Assembly (NCBI GenBank): GCA_903859225.1
Contig: CAIOLV010000001.1
Location: 1 to 31,568 of the forward strand
Direction: 5' to 3'
Source of the DNA: an uncultured bacterium
GTDB taxonomy: Bacteria; Bipolaricaulota; Bipolaricaulia; UBA7950; UBA9294
DNA length: 31,568 nucleotides
Below, piece after piece: positions 8,265-15,966 of this stretch (its first letter is position 1; each line of letters opens with the position of its first letter). The notes beneath the pieces are model-generated. The model saw only the letters and a list, made by a program, of their open reading frames with translations. It was not told the origin of the DNA and did no database searches. Both the position numbers and the translations under genes were made by a program.

Positions 8265-9539
8265 ATGAGACGAGCAATGGGGATGCTGGGCATGGCGGCG
8301 CTGTTCGCGGCCACGGCCGCGGTGTGCGCCGGAGCGGTGACGCTGCAGTTCCTGACGCCGGCTTGGCAGGAAGACACGGTGACCGAGGTCGAGAACATCG
8401 TCGCGGAGTGGAATGCGGCGCGGCCGGATATCCAGGTGGAGATGGTCTCGGTGGCGTGGGAGAACATCAACGACTACCTCCTCACGAGCTTCCAGGCCGG
8501 ACAGGGACCGGATGTGATCCACCAGGACACGGTCATGTGTTACGAGTATGGTGTCCAGGGGTACGCGGAGCCGCTCAACCAGTATCTCGATGCCGCGACG
8601 CTGGCCGATACGCCCCAGGCGAGCTGGGACGGTGTCAGCGACGATCAGGGAAGCATCTACGGCGTCCCATTCCTGCAGGAAACGCTGGTCGTCTTCTACA
8701 ACAAGGCGATGTTCGCCACAGCGGGGATCACTCCGCCGGCCGACGGGATGGTCACGTGGGCCGAGCTGCGGGACTACGCGCTCCGACTGACAAAGACGGA
8801 TGCGAGCGGTCAGACGACGACGTGGGGGCTCCTGGCGCCTCTCGAACAGCGGCTTTGGTGGTGCCTTGTTGCGCAAAACGGCGGACAGGTCCTCGCGAAA
8901 CATGCCGACGGCACGTGGTACGTCGAGATCGACCAGGCGGCCCGGCAGGCGATCGAGTACTACACCAACCTGATTACGGTGGACCACGTCATGCCGCAGG
9001 ACGTCCTGAGCTATGACTTCACGAGCCTGCTCCAGGGCTTCAAGACGGGCAAGTACGCAATGTTTACTTTCGGATGCTGGGTCCGGAGCTGGATCAACAA
9101 CCTGACTCAGAACCAACTCGACTGGGGAATGCTCGAGGTCAAGGGTCCGGTGCGCAATGTCACGGAATCCGACCCGCAGGGCGTCTTCATCTACTCCGGC
9201 TCGGCTCACAAGGACGAGGCGGCGCAGTTCCTGCTCTACTTCACCAACACCGAGAACCAGGCGCGCATCGCGAAGGCCGACTGGCTCTTCCCCATTCGCC
9301 AGTCGGCGCTCGCACGCCCGGAGTTTCGGACAACACAGGAACAGTGGAATGTCCTCTATCAATGGCTTCCGTTCGCGGAGGATGTGAAGCCGAAGATGTT
9401 CGGCTTCTTCGGCTGGGAATGGCAGTCATTTATCCCGCAGATTGAGCAGGTCATCCTTGGATCGAAGACCCTGGATAAGGCGCTGCAGGCGGCGACGGAC
9501 GATGGGAACGAGTACCTTCGCCGCATGGGACTTCAATAG
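8265..9539 (+). CDS. ABC transporter extracellular solute-binding protein, family 1 (sugar type)
   Basis: This is the periplasmic binding component of a carbohydrate-type ABC importer (MalE/UgpB class), 424 residues. A signal peptide spans about residues 1-25 with an AXA-like cleavage site; the cysteine there is not in a good lipobox, so a soluble periplasmic protein is likely. The mature part starts with a VTLQFLTPAW strand, has the EWNAARPDIQVEMV segment after it, and carries GIYGVPFLQETLVVFYNK and GKYAMFTFGCW, both typical of family 1. AGGGAGG lies 6 bases before ATG 8265. Its permeases are encoded at 11279-12993, after two inserted genes. The ligand cannot be assigned; glycerol-phosphate, oligosaccharide or nucleoside uptake are all possible. 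Confidence 0.9.
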   Translation: MRRAMGMLGMAALFAATAAVCAGAVTLQFLTPAWQEDTVTEVENIVAEWNAARPDIQVEMVSVAWENINDYLLTSFQAGQGPDVIHQDTVMCYEYGVQGYAEPLNQYLDAATLADTPQASWDGVSDDQGSIYGVPFLQETLVVFYNKAMFATAGITPPADGMVTWAELRDYALRLTKTDASGQTTTWGLLAPLEQRLWWCLVAQNGGQVLAKHADGTWYVEIDQAARQAIEYYTNLITVDHVMPQDVLSYDFTSLLQGFKTGKYAMFTFGCWVRSWINNLTQNQLDWGMLEVKGPVRNVTESDPQGVFIYSGSAHKDEAAQFLLYFTNTENQARIAKADWLFPIRQSALARPEFRTTQEQWNVLYQWLPFAEDVKPKMFGFFGWEWQSFIPQIEQVILGSKTLDKALQAATDDGNEYLRRMGLQ

Positions 9540-9626
9540 GAGAGAGACGAAGGAGGTGGTTCGGCGCGCGCAGAGGTTGGCTGGAAGGGGATGTCTAGAA
9601 GGCTTTCGAGGGGGAAGGAGGACCAC

Positions 9627-10148
9627 GTGAAGCGAACGTTATGTCTCGGTGTGCTCTTGGCCGCACTTGTGGGCGCCACGGTGTGGGCCACCGGCACGGT
9701 GCCGACGGGGGATGTCGTCCTGACGATTTCGGGGCCAATGATTCTGATGAATAGGTGGGACGCGGCAGCTGGTGCTGGCGTGTGCGACTTCGACATGGAC
9801 ATGCTGAAGGCCGTGCCTGTCACAACCTACACGGTCACCGATCCGTGGCTGGGCGAGAAGACCTATACGGGAGTCCGTCTGTCCGATCTGCTCAAGTGGA
9901 TTGCCGTGGACCAGTACGCGGTGAAGGTCGTCATTGTCTGCTCGGACGCGGCGGAATTCGTTATCCAGATTAAGGATGCGGCACAGTACCCGATCATGAT
10001 CGCGTATGCATCCAACAGCAAGGTTATCAAGGCGGGCTCCGGCGGCCCACTGAAGGTCGTGTACCCGTACCAGATCGAGGGCGTCGAAGCTCTCTACGGC
10101 CCCGATAACTGGGCATGGTACGTGGTTGGGATTCGCGTGGAGTACTAG
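9627..10148 (+). CDS. Small exported protein with sulfite-oxidase-like (molybdopterin-binding domain) fold
   Basis: A 173-residue protein with a signal peptide (residues about 1-20). GTG 9627 is chosen over an upstream ATG because AAGGAGGA sits 4 bases before it and the signal peptide then begins correctly. The mature part has features of the oxidoreductase molybdopterin-binding (SUOX-like) fold: a TYTGVRLSDLLK helix, a SGGPLKVVYPYQ strand and a C-terminal WYVVGIRVEY strand. The cysteine that ligates Mo in true sulfite oxidases is not evident, so it may bind a ligand rather than catalyse. It lies between the ABC binding protein and the dehydrogenase. The 87 bases upstream of it hold only purine-rich sequence and its ribosome site. 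Confidence 0.6.
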   Translation: MKRTLCLGVLLAALVGATVWATGTVPTGDVVLTISGPMILMNRWDAAAGAGVCDFDMDMLKAVPVTTYTVTDPWLGEKTYTGVRLSDLLKWIAVDQYAVKVVIVCSDAAEFVIQIKDAAQYPIMIAYASNSKVIKAGSGGPLKVVYPYQIEGVEALYGPDNWAWYVVGIRVEY

Positions 10149-10167
10149 GCGCAAAGGGCCTTTGGCT

Positions 10168-10194
10168 GAGGGAGGGGGCAGCGCCCCCTCCCTC
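10168..10194 (+). other. Perfect 12-bp stem-loop between operon segments
   Basis: GAGGGAGGGGGC (10168-10179) pairs perfectly with GCCCCCTCCCTC (10183-10194) around an AGC loop. A second short inverted repeat, CAAAGG-g-CCTTTG (10152-10164), lies just upstream, and TGCCGG-cgtgt-CCGGCA (10211-10227) just downstream. No T-tract follows, so this is not a classical terminator. It may attenuate transcription or protect the 3' end of the binding-protein transcript, as is known for ABC operons in which binding proteins must outnumber permeases. Confidence 0.55.
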
Positions 10195-10248
10195 GCGAGA
10201 TCCACGCCATTGCCGGCGTGTCCGGCACGGAACACGGAGCGGGAACCT

Positions 10249-11292
10249 ATGCCGCGCAGCCAGAATGAGATGAAGATCGTCGAGCTTGTGGAGCTCGGAC
10301 GCGTGGAGACGCGGACGGCTCCGGTCCCGGTCCCGGGTCCGGGCGAGGCACGCCTGCGCGTGCGCGCCGTCGGACTCTGCGGCACGGATGTGAAGGCCTA
10401 CCGGCGCGGGCACCCCTATTTCAAGCCGCCGTGCGTGCTCGGCCACGAGGTCGTCGGAGCGATCGACGCCGTCGACGATGCGGTTCGAGGACTTGCAGTG
10501 GGCGAGCGCGTGGTCTGTGCGCCCTACGCGGAGTGCGGTGGGTGTCCGATCTGCCGCCGCGGCGTCGGCGAGCTGTGCGAGCACAAAGCATTCATTGCCG
10601 GCGCGCTGCAGGAGTACTTGATCCTCTCCGCCGACATCCTCGCCCGAGGCACGTTCCGCGTCGCGGGCGCGATGTCCGACGCCGTTGCGACCCTCGCTGA
10701 GCCACTGGCGTGCGCGATGAACGGCATCGAGCGGGCCGGCGTCCGGCGGGGCGACCGGGTTCTCGTTGTGGGTGGCGGTCCGATGGGCGCGCTGTTGGCC
10801 ATCGTCGCGCGGACGCTGTCTCCGCACGTCCTGGTGAGTGAAGTGAACCCGGCGCGCAGCGAGCATCTGCGGCGCCTCGGTCTCTCGGTCGTCAATCCCT
10901 CAGAAACGCCCCTCAGCGAAGCGCTGTCTCGGGCCTTCAGCGTGCCAGAAGCGGACCGGGTGTTGATCGCTGTCGGTGACCGCGGCGTGGCAGAGGATGC
11001 GATCGGGCTCACGGCAGCTGGAGGCACAGCGCTCCTCTTCGGCGGGTTGCCGAAAGGGGAGCGGTTGTCGCTCGACGCGTTTGCCATTCACTACCGTGAG
11101 GTGGGAGTCGTTGGGAGCTTTGGGTTCCAGGTTCGGCACTTCCGAAACGCCGTCGAGTGGATGGAGCAGCATCCCGGCGCGCTCGATGGAGTCGTCACGG
11201 CGTCGGTCCCCTTTGCCGAGGCCGCGCGGGCCTTTGTCGAGGCCGCACAACCTGATGGACTGAAGACGGTGATCCGGTTTGAAGAAGCCTAG
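10249..11292 (+). CDS. Zinc-dependent medium-chain alcohol/polyol dehydrogenase
   Basis: A sorbitol/threonine-dehydrogenase-like MDR enzyme of 347 residues that would oxidise a polyol or sugar alcohol with NAD(P)+. The catalytic zinc motif is complete with C44, H66 and E67 (GHE), and the structural zinc site has C96, C99, C102 and C110. A GGGPMGA Rossmann loop follows near residue 180. ATG 10249 is preferred because a GGAG lies about 9 bases upstream; ATG 10270 is a possible alternative. The frame stays open further upstream into the stem-loop region, but that part does not look coding. The stop overlaps the start of the first permease gene, so it belongs to the transporter operon and probably acts on the imported compound. 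Confidence 0.87.
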   Translation: MPRSQNEMKIVELVELGRVETRTAPVPVPGPGEARLRVRAVGLCGTDVKAYRRGHPYFKPPCVLGHEVVGAIDAVDDAVRGLAVGERVVCAPYAECGGCPICRRGVGELCEHKAFIAGALQEYLILSADILARGTFRVAGAMSDAVATLAEPLACAMNGIERAGVRRGDRVLVVGGGPMGALLAIVARTLSPHVLVSEVNPARSEHLRRLGLSVVNPSETPLSEALSRAFSVPEADRVLIAVGDRGVAEDAIGLTAAGGTALLFGGLPKGERLSLDAFAIHYREVGVVGSFGFQVRHFRNAVEWMEQHPGALDGVVTASVPFAEAARAFVEAAQPDGLKTVIRFEEA

Positions 11293-12169
11293 GCGGGAAC
11301 GCGCGGCGCGGTCGTACGTGGAGGAGAAGAGGGCCCTGCCGTTCGTGGCGCCCGCCCTCATCATCCTTTGCTTCGTGAGCCTATATCCTCTGGTTCAGGG
11401 GATCTCCCGCGTCCTGTACTCCTTCCGTGCGCTGACGGGGAAGAACGTCTACTCCGGGCTGCAGAACTTCGTCCTTCTCTTCCGCGATTCCGTCTTCGTT
11501 CACGCACTCCTGAACAGCCTCGTCTGGACCGTGACCAGTGTCGCGGCGATGTTCTTCGTGTCCTTTCTGCTGGCGACGATGCTCAACTCGCGGCATCTTC
11601 GCTTCCGTCGTGCGTTCCGGACCGTCACGCTCATTCCCTGGGCGCTGCCCGGCGTCGTCGTGTCGCTTATCTGGCGGTACATCTTCCTCTCCGGTGGGCC
11701 GCTCAACACCGCCCTTTCGGGACTTGGTGTGACCTACCCCCCGGCGTGGCTCATCGACCCGCACGTCGCCCTTTGGACGTGCATCGTCGCCAACATCTGG
11801 ATGGGAATTCCGTTCGTCACGATCATGATCCTCGCCGGGCTGCAGTCGCTCGAAGGAGACATTCTCGAGGCGGCGGCGATCGACGGCGCGAGCTACTTGC
11901 AGACGCAAGTGCGGATTGTTGTTCCGAGCATCAAGAAGGTCATTCTCATCATTCTCACGTTGGAGTCGATCTGGACCTTCAACTCGTTTGACATCGTCTT
12001 CGTCCTGACCAAAGGAGGACCGGCCAACGCGTCGATGACGCTCCCTCTCTACGCCTACACCTGGGCGTACGGCTCTCAGCAGGCCGGATACGGCGCGGCG
12101 ATCGGCATCATCATGCTGCTCATCTTGCTGAGCGTCGTCGTCCTCTACATTCGCGAGGTGCTGCAATGA
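11279..12169 (+). CDS. Sugar-type ABC transporter permease (MalF/UgpA class)
   Basis: An integral membrane permease of 296 residues with about six hydrophobic segments. The inner-membrane EAA loop is present (EAAAIDGASYLQ), which docks the ATPase. I use TTG 11279, overlapping the dehydrogenase stop by 14 bases, because it provides the basic N-terminus typical of this family. GTG 11318 is the alternative and would shorten the protein by 13 residues; neither has a strong ribosome site. It pairs with the next permease. No ATP-binding protein gene lies in the window, so the transporter probably uses an ATPase encoded elsewhere. Confidence 0.9.
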   Translation: MKKPRRERAARSYVEEKRALPFVAPALIILCFVSLYPLVQGISRVLYSFRALTGKNVYSGLQNFVLLFRDSVFVHALLNSLVWTVTSVAAMFFVSFLLATMLNSRHLRFRRAFRTVTLIPWALPGVVVSLIWRYIFLSGGPLNTALSGLGVTYPPAWLIDPHVALWTCIVANIWMGIPFVTIMILAGLQSLEGDILEAAAIDGASYLQTQVRIVVPSIKKVILIILTLESIWTFNSFDIVFVLTKGGPANASMTLPLYAYTWAYGSQQAGYGAAIGIIMLLILLSVVVLYIREVLQ

Positions 12170-12993
12170 GGATGCATCCGGTCAAGCAAGTCCTCCTCCA
12201 CGTCGCGGTTCTCGTGATGATCGCCTTCCTCGTGTTCCCCGTCCTCCTCCTCGTGTTCAACTCCCTCAAGACGCAGACCCAGATCTTCGCGTCTCCGATG
12301 GGGATTCCACACGGCGTGACCTGGGACAACTTCCGCACGGTCATTGCAGGGGGCACGTTTCTGGTCAACCTTCGGAACTCGGTCATCGTCGCGTTCTCGA
12401 CCGTAATCCTCGCCGTCATCGTGACCGCGCCGGCCGGCTACGCCCTGTCGCGGTTCAAGTTCCGTGGGCGGACGGCGTTCTCGATGTGGCTCCTGGCGAC
12501 TCAGGCGTTTCCCGGAATCATCATGGTGCTTGGGCTGTTCACCGTGTTGAAGGTGTACGGACTGATCAACCAGCTGCCGGGGCTCGTGATCATGCACACG
12601 AGCTTTGCTCTTCCGTTCTCGATTTGGCTCCTCAAGGGGTACTTCGACAAGATCCCGATTGACCTGGAGGAGGCGGCGAGGATCGACGGCTGCACGCGCC
12701 TACGGGCGCTCGTGAGCATCATCCTGCCGCTCTCCGTGCCCGGTCTCCTGGCGGTGGCCACGTTCTCGCTCCTCCTGTCGTGGAATGAGTTCTTCTTCGC
12801 CCTCGTCATCATGCGCACGAACGAGAGCTGGACGTTGCCGGTATACCTCGCTCGATTCCTCGGATCAGGTGGCGTCGTACAATGGGGGCCGCTGTCGGCG
12901 GCTGCGCTGCTCGTCACGATCCCCGTGTTCATCCTCTTCCTCTTGGGACAACGGTATCTCGTTTCGGGACTGACGGGAGGGGCCATCAAGTGA
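12166..12993 (+). CDS. Sugar-type ABC transporter permease (MalG/UgpE class)
   Basis: The second permease of the importer, 275 residues and about six membrane segments. The N-terminus has the NSLKTQTQIF segment typical of MalG relatives, and the EAA loop reads LEEAARIDGCTRLRA. The start overlaps the first permease stop as ATGA, with a GAGGTG ribosome site. Its own stop overlaps the GTG of the next gene by four bases, which ties the transporter to the following C1/AOR cluster on one transcript. This overlap is the main evidence that uptake and the downstream enzymes serve the same substrate. Confidence 0.92.
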   Translation: MRMHPVKQVLLHVAVLVMIAFLVFPVLLLVFNSLKTQTQIFASPMGIPHGVTWDNFRTVIAGGTFLVNLRNSVIVAFSTVILAVIVTAPAGYALSRFKFRGRTAFSMWLLATQAFPGIIMVLGLFTVLKVYGLINQLPGLVIMHTSFALPFSIWLLKGYFDKIPIDLEEAARIDGCTRLRALVSIILPLSVPGLLAVATFSLLLSWNEFFFALVIMRTNESWTLPVYLARFLGSGGVVQWGPLSAAALLVTIPVFILFLLGQRYLVSGLTGGAIK

Positions 12994-14045
12994 CAGGTAC
13001 CGAACCTCTCGGCCGAATCGGAGTGGTTGCAAATCCTTGTGCAGGCGCCGGGCCGGACGTCCTCCGTGCCGTGCTCTCCGGCCTGTTCAGCCGCCTTCGC
13101 GAGGGTGACGTCGTGCTGAACGAGCGGACGTTCGAGGCCGCGGAGGCCGACGCCTGCGGGCTCGAGTGCACGAAGGTCCATGGACCGGCGGGCGATGCGC
13201 GACGTCTCACCGAGGCGCTGCTGGCCGCGGGCGTAGAGACCGTGATCGGCGTCGGGGGCGACGGGACACTGGGCGAGATCGCGACGGCGCTCGCGCTCGG
13301 CGAGAACGGCGTGCGGCTCTTGGGCATCGGAATCGGGTCATCGAACGTCGGCCCGCTGGTCGGAGCTTCGTTCGGAGAGCTGGACGCGTTCTTCGACGCT
13401 CCGTGGGTTGGCGTCGCGGTGCACGCGCTCGACGTCCGCGTGGGCGGGACGCAGGTGGGAATGGCGTTCCACGACGCGGGCCCCGCAAACACCTACTTTG
13501 GCACCCGGAACGGCCGCAGAGTGGATCTGGACGCAGCGGCCGCACTGCACGGCATCGATCGGCCGGCCGAGCCGGCGTCGGTTTGCGGCGCGGGGACCTG
13601 GATTGCGAAGAACGGTCGGAGGTGTCTATCGGGGCAGGAGACGGCAGGCGGCCAAATCGTCGCTTCGCCGCTCAACGATGTCGGCGAGTGCCGCGGCAAA
13701 GCGGTGAGCGGTTTCCTGTGCTGGGGACCGTATGTCGGGTGCCGTGGGGTCGTCGCCGTGTCGAGCGCGGTGATGATCCGCACCCGGCTGTCGCGTGAGG
13801 ACCTTTGCGCGGCGGAGCCGCTCCGGCTGTTCCATCTTGGGCTCGCCCCGGAGGACGTCGTCGAATTCGGCGGGCTCCCGCGTGGCGCGGTCGTCGTGGT
13901 GGACGGGACGCCGCGCCTCGAGCTGGCGCCGGAGATGACGGTATCCATTCGCGCCTTGGAGGGTGCCGTCGTCTCGATTCGTCGGGAGTCGGGGCGCGTG
14001 GACGTGAGCATGAAGGAGGAGGGATGCAATACCGCGGGATCGTGA
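12990..14045 (+). CDS. ATP-NAD kinase-like protein (AcoX-like)
   Basis: A member of the NAD kinase/diacylglycerol kinase fold superfamily, 351 residues. The start is GTG 12990, overlapping the permease stop, with GGGAGGGG 7 bases upstream. The N-terminal strand GVVANPCAGAG and the ATP-binding GGDGT motif (89-93) are clear. The C-terminal beta-domain is long and divergent. Such proteins near acetoin or C1 operons are often named AcoX, and their substrates are mostly unproven. The gene overlaps ftr by 22 bases and so is closely tied to the methanopterin genes. It might phosphorylate NAD or a pterin-like cofactor, but that is inference. Confidence 0.75.
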   Translation: MTGTEPLGRIGVVANPCAGAGPDVLRAVLSGLFSRLREGDVVLNERTFEAAEADACGLECTKVHGPAGDARRLTEALLAAGVETVIGVGGDGTLGEIATALALGENGVRLLGIGIGSSNVGPLVGASFGELDAFFDAPWVGVAVHALDVRVGGTQVGMAFHDAGPANTYFGTRNGRRVDLDAAAALHGIDRPAEPASVCGAGTWIAKNGRRCLSGQETAGGQIVASPLNDVGECRGKAVSGFLCWGPYVGCRGVVAVSSAVMIRTRLSREDLCAAEPLRLFHLGLAPEDVVEFGGLPRGAVVVVDGTPRLELAPEMTVSIRALEGAVVSIRRESGRVDVSMKEEGCNTAGS

Positions 14046-14938
14046 TCGAGGACACCTTCTGCGAGTGCACGGACATCTACACGGCGCGCCTTATCCTGAC
14101 GGCGGCGACCGAGGGAATTGCGATGGCCGAAGCGAGCTACTTGTGCGGCTTCGGGATCATCACCGCGTCCCCCATTCAAGGCTGCATCGAAGGGTTCGTC
14201 TCGCCCATCCTGACCCCGGACGGCCGTGCAGGCGTGGCTCTCCAACTGAACGCTCCGACGGCCGTGGGATTCGAGACATTCAAGCACGCGCTTCTCGACC
14301 GCCTCTTCATCTTCCCGCATCTCCCGACGTGCTCTCTGTTCGACGGCGCGGCGAGCGCGCCCGTCGAATGGGTCGTCGACCTTGCGGCGCGCGTCTCACG
14401 CTGGGGCGACGGGTTCGAGGCCAACGATCGCGTGGGGGACCGTGAAGTGGTGCGGATGCCGATCATGACCGGCGACCAGTACATCGAGCGCCGCGTGCAC
14501 GTCGTCGCGGGCACCGATGGCGTGCTGGAGGTCTTCGGAAAGGACGAAGCGTCGTGCATGCAGGGAGCGATGGAGGCAGCGGCGTGGGTCGTGCGCGATG
14601 CGCCGGGCGTCGCGGTGTTCAACTACCCAGTCGGCGGGATCAGCGGCGCCAAGGTCGGAGGGAACCGATACAAGGGCGAGGGTGTGACGATCAATGAGCC
14701 GTTCTGCCCGACGCTGCGGAAGAGCGTGCCGACCAAGATCCCACAAGGCGCGAACTGCGTCATCGAGTTCCCGCTCGTCGCGACATCGCTGGAGGCGATG
14801 AAGGTCGGACTGGGCGTGGCGATCAAGGCGTTCGTCCGCACGGCGGGCATCGTCGCGATCACGGCGCCGTCGTTCGGCGGCGCGTGGGGCGGCAGAAAGC
14901 TGGCCCTGCGCGATGTCGTCCCGGCGGACAAAGGCTAG
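14024..14938 (+). CDS. ftr: Formylmethanofuran:tetrahydromethanopterin N-formyltransferase homologue
   Basis: A homologue of Ftr/FhcD, which moves the formyl group between methanofuran and tetrahydromethanopterin (H4MPT). The 304-residue length matches the family (about 297-310). Recognisable segments in order: GIVIEDTFCE at the N-terminus, ILTAATEGIAMAEAS, GFGIITASPIQGCIE, TPDGRAG, the MTGDQYIE segment, NYPVGGISGAKVGGNRY and the C-terminal AITAPSFGGAWGGRK. These follow the archaeal and methylotroph proteins through the full length, with lower conservation in the middle. ATG 14024 follows AAGGAGG by 4 bases and lies inside the end of the kinase gene. Mch follows 14 bases later. No formylmethanofuran dehydrogenase genes (fwd/fhcABC) are in the window. 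It could instead use another formyl donor or hydrolyse formyl-H4MPT. Confidence 0.88.
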   Translation: MQYRGIVIEDTFCECTDIYTARLILTAATEGIAMAEASYLCGFGIITASPIQGCIEGFVSPILTPDGRAGVALQLNAPTAVGFETFKHALLDRLFIFPHLPTCSLFDGAASAPVEWVVDLAARVSRWGDGFEANDRVGDREVVRMPIMTGDQYIERRVHVVAGTDGVLEVFGKDEASCMQGAMEAAAWVVRDAPGVAVFNYPVGGISGAKVGGNRYKGEGVTINEPFCPTLRKSVPTKIPQGANCVIEFPLVATSLEAMKVGLGVAIKAFVRTAGIVAITAPSFGGAWGGRKLALRDVVPADKG

Positions 14939-14952
14939 GGGCGGGAGGCTCG

Positions 14953-15966
14953 ATGGCGCGGATGACGAGTGCAGAGCAGGCGTGGGCCGCAGCGCGGGTG
15001 ACCGAACTGGTCGCCTCGCTGTTGCGCGATGCGCCCGTGCTCGACATCACATCGCACCGCGGCCCGAGCGGCGCCGCGATCGTCGACTGCGGGGTCGACG
15101 TCCGCGGTTCATGGGAGGCGGGGCGCCGCATCGCCGTTGTGTCCCACGCCGGGATGATGAACGCGACGCTTGGGGTCTCCGACGTCGCTCGATTGTCGCT
15201 CCCCGAATTCGTCGGCGATTCGTGGCGCCCGTACTTGTCGACGTACGGGCTGCAGGTGTCCTTCGCGCTCTCCGAGGTCGATCCCGCGATCCGTATCTCG
15301 GGCCCGGTGCGTGCGGCGATCGACGACGGGCTCAGGACAACGTCCTCCGCGGTCGAGGGCGCCGCTTCTCGCGACACCAATCCCTGGGGTGTTGCGGTGG
15401 TCGAGTCCGACCGCCTGCCGGACGAGGCGGTCGTTGCGGCGATCGGTCGCCGGGCGGGCCTGCGGCCGGACGAGCTCACGCTTCTCGTGGTCCCATCGAG
15501 GAGCCTTGCCGGCGTGACGCAGATCGCTGGACGGCTGAACGAGTGTGTCCTCTTCACGCTCGACCAGTCGCTCGGACTGGATCCGAAGTCCGTCCTGGGA
15601 ATCCTCGGCGCAGTCCCGATCGCTCCGTGCGGCGCCGGCGCGTTCGCCACCCAGGATGACATGATTCACTACGCCGGGCGGGTGACGATGGTGGTCGATG
15701 CCCCCGCGAGCTGGAGTCTCCAGGTCGTGGCAGACGGGCTCGTCTTTCGCTCGTCGTCTGCCTACGGCCGGCTCTTCTCCGAACTCCTGGCCGAAGCAGG
15801 CGGCGTCTTTGAAGCGATTCCGGGACTCAACGATCTGAACAAGGTTGCGCAGATCGCCGTCGTCGACCGACGCACCGCGAAGATGGCGACGGCAGGCGCC
15901 GTCGATGGGGCGATCCTCGCCTCCGCCGCGAAGCGGGCCGGAAGGGGACGCGATGAACTCCCGTGA
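14953..15966 (+). CDS. mch: Methenyltetrahydromethanopterin cyclohydrolase homologue
   Basis: A homologue of Mch, which interconverts N5-formyl-H4MPT and methenyl-H4MPT. The protein has 337 residues, close to the family norm of about 315-325. The N-terminal VDCGVDVRGSWEAGR block (44-58), the central PSRSLAGVTQIAGRLNE block (181-197) and the late SSSAYGRLF block are typical. R194 and E197 occupy the R-x-x-E arrangement that studies of archaeal Mch tie to catalysis. ATG 14953 is preceded by GCGGGAGG. The stop overlaps the next gene by 14 bases. Together with Ftr it makes two consecutive steps of the methanopterin C1 pathway, but the flanking steps are missing here. Confidence 0.88.
   Translation: MARMTSAEQAWAAARVTELVASLLRDAPVLDITSHRGPSGAAIVDCGVDVRGSWEAGRRIAVVSHAGMMNATLGVSDVARLSLPEFVGDSWRPYLSTYGLQVSFALSEVDPAIRISGPVRAAIDDGLRTTSSAVEGAASRDTNPWGVAVVESDRLPDEAVVAAIGRRAGLRPDELTLLVVPSRSLAGVTQIAGRLNECVLFTLDQSLGLDPKSVLGILGAVPIAPCGAGAFATQDDMIHYAGRVTMVVDAPASWSLQVVADGLVFRSSSAYGRLFSELLAEAGGVFEAIPGLNDLNKVAQIAVVDRRTAKMATAGAVDGAILASAAKRAGRGRDELP

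Noticed and set aside
10168..10194. Classical Rho-independent terminator
   Set aside because: The stem is strong but no T-tract follows.
13207..13545. Small minus-strand gene inside the kinase gene
   Set aside because: Arg-rich shadow of the GGDGT-containing coding strand, without ribosome site or recognisable motif.
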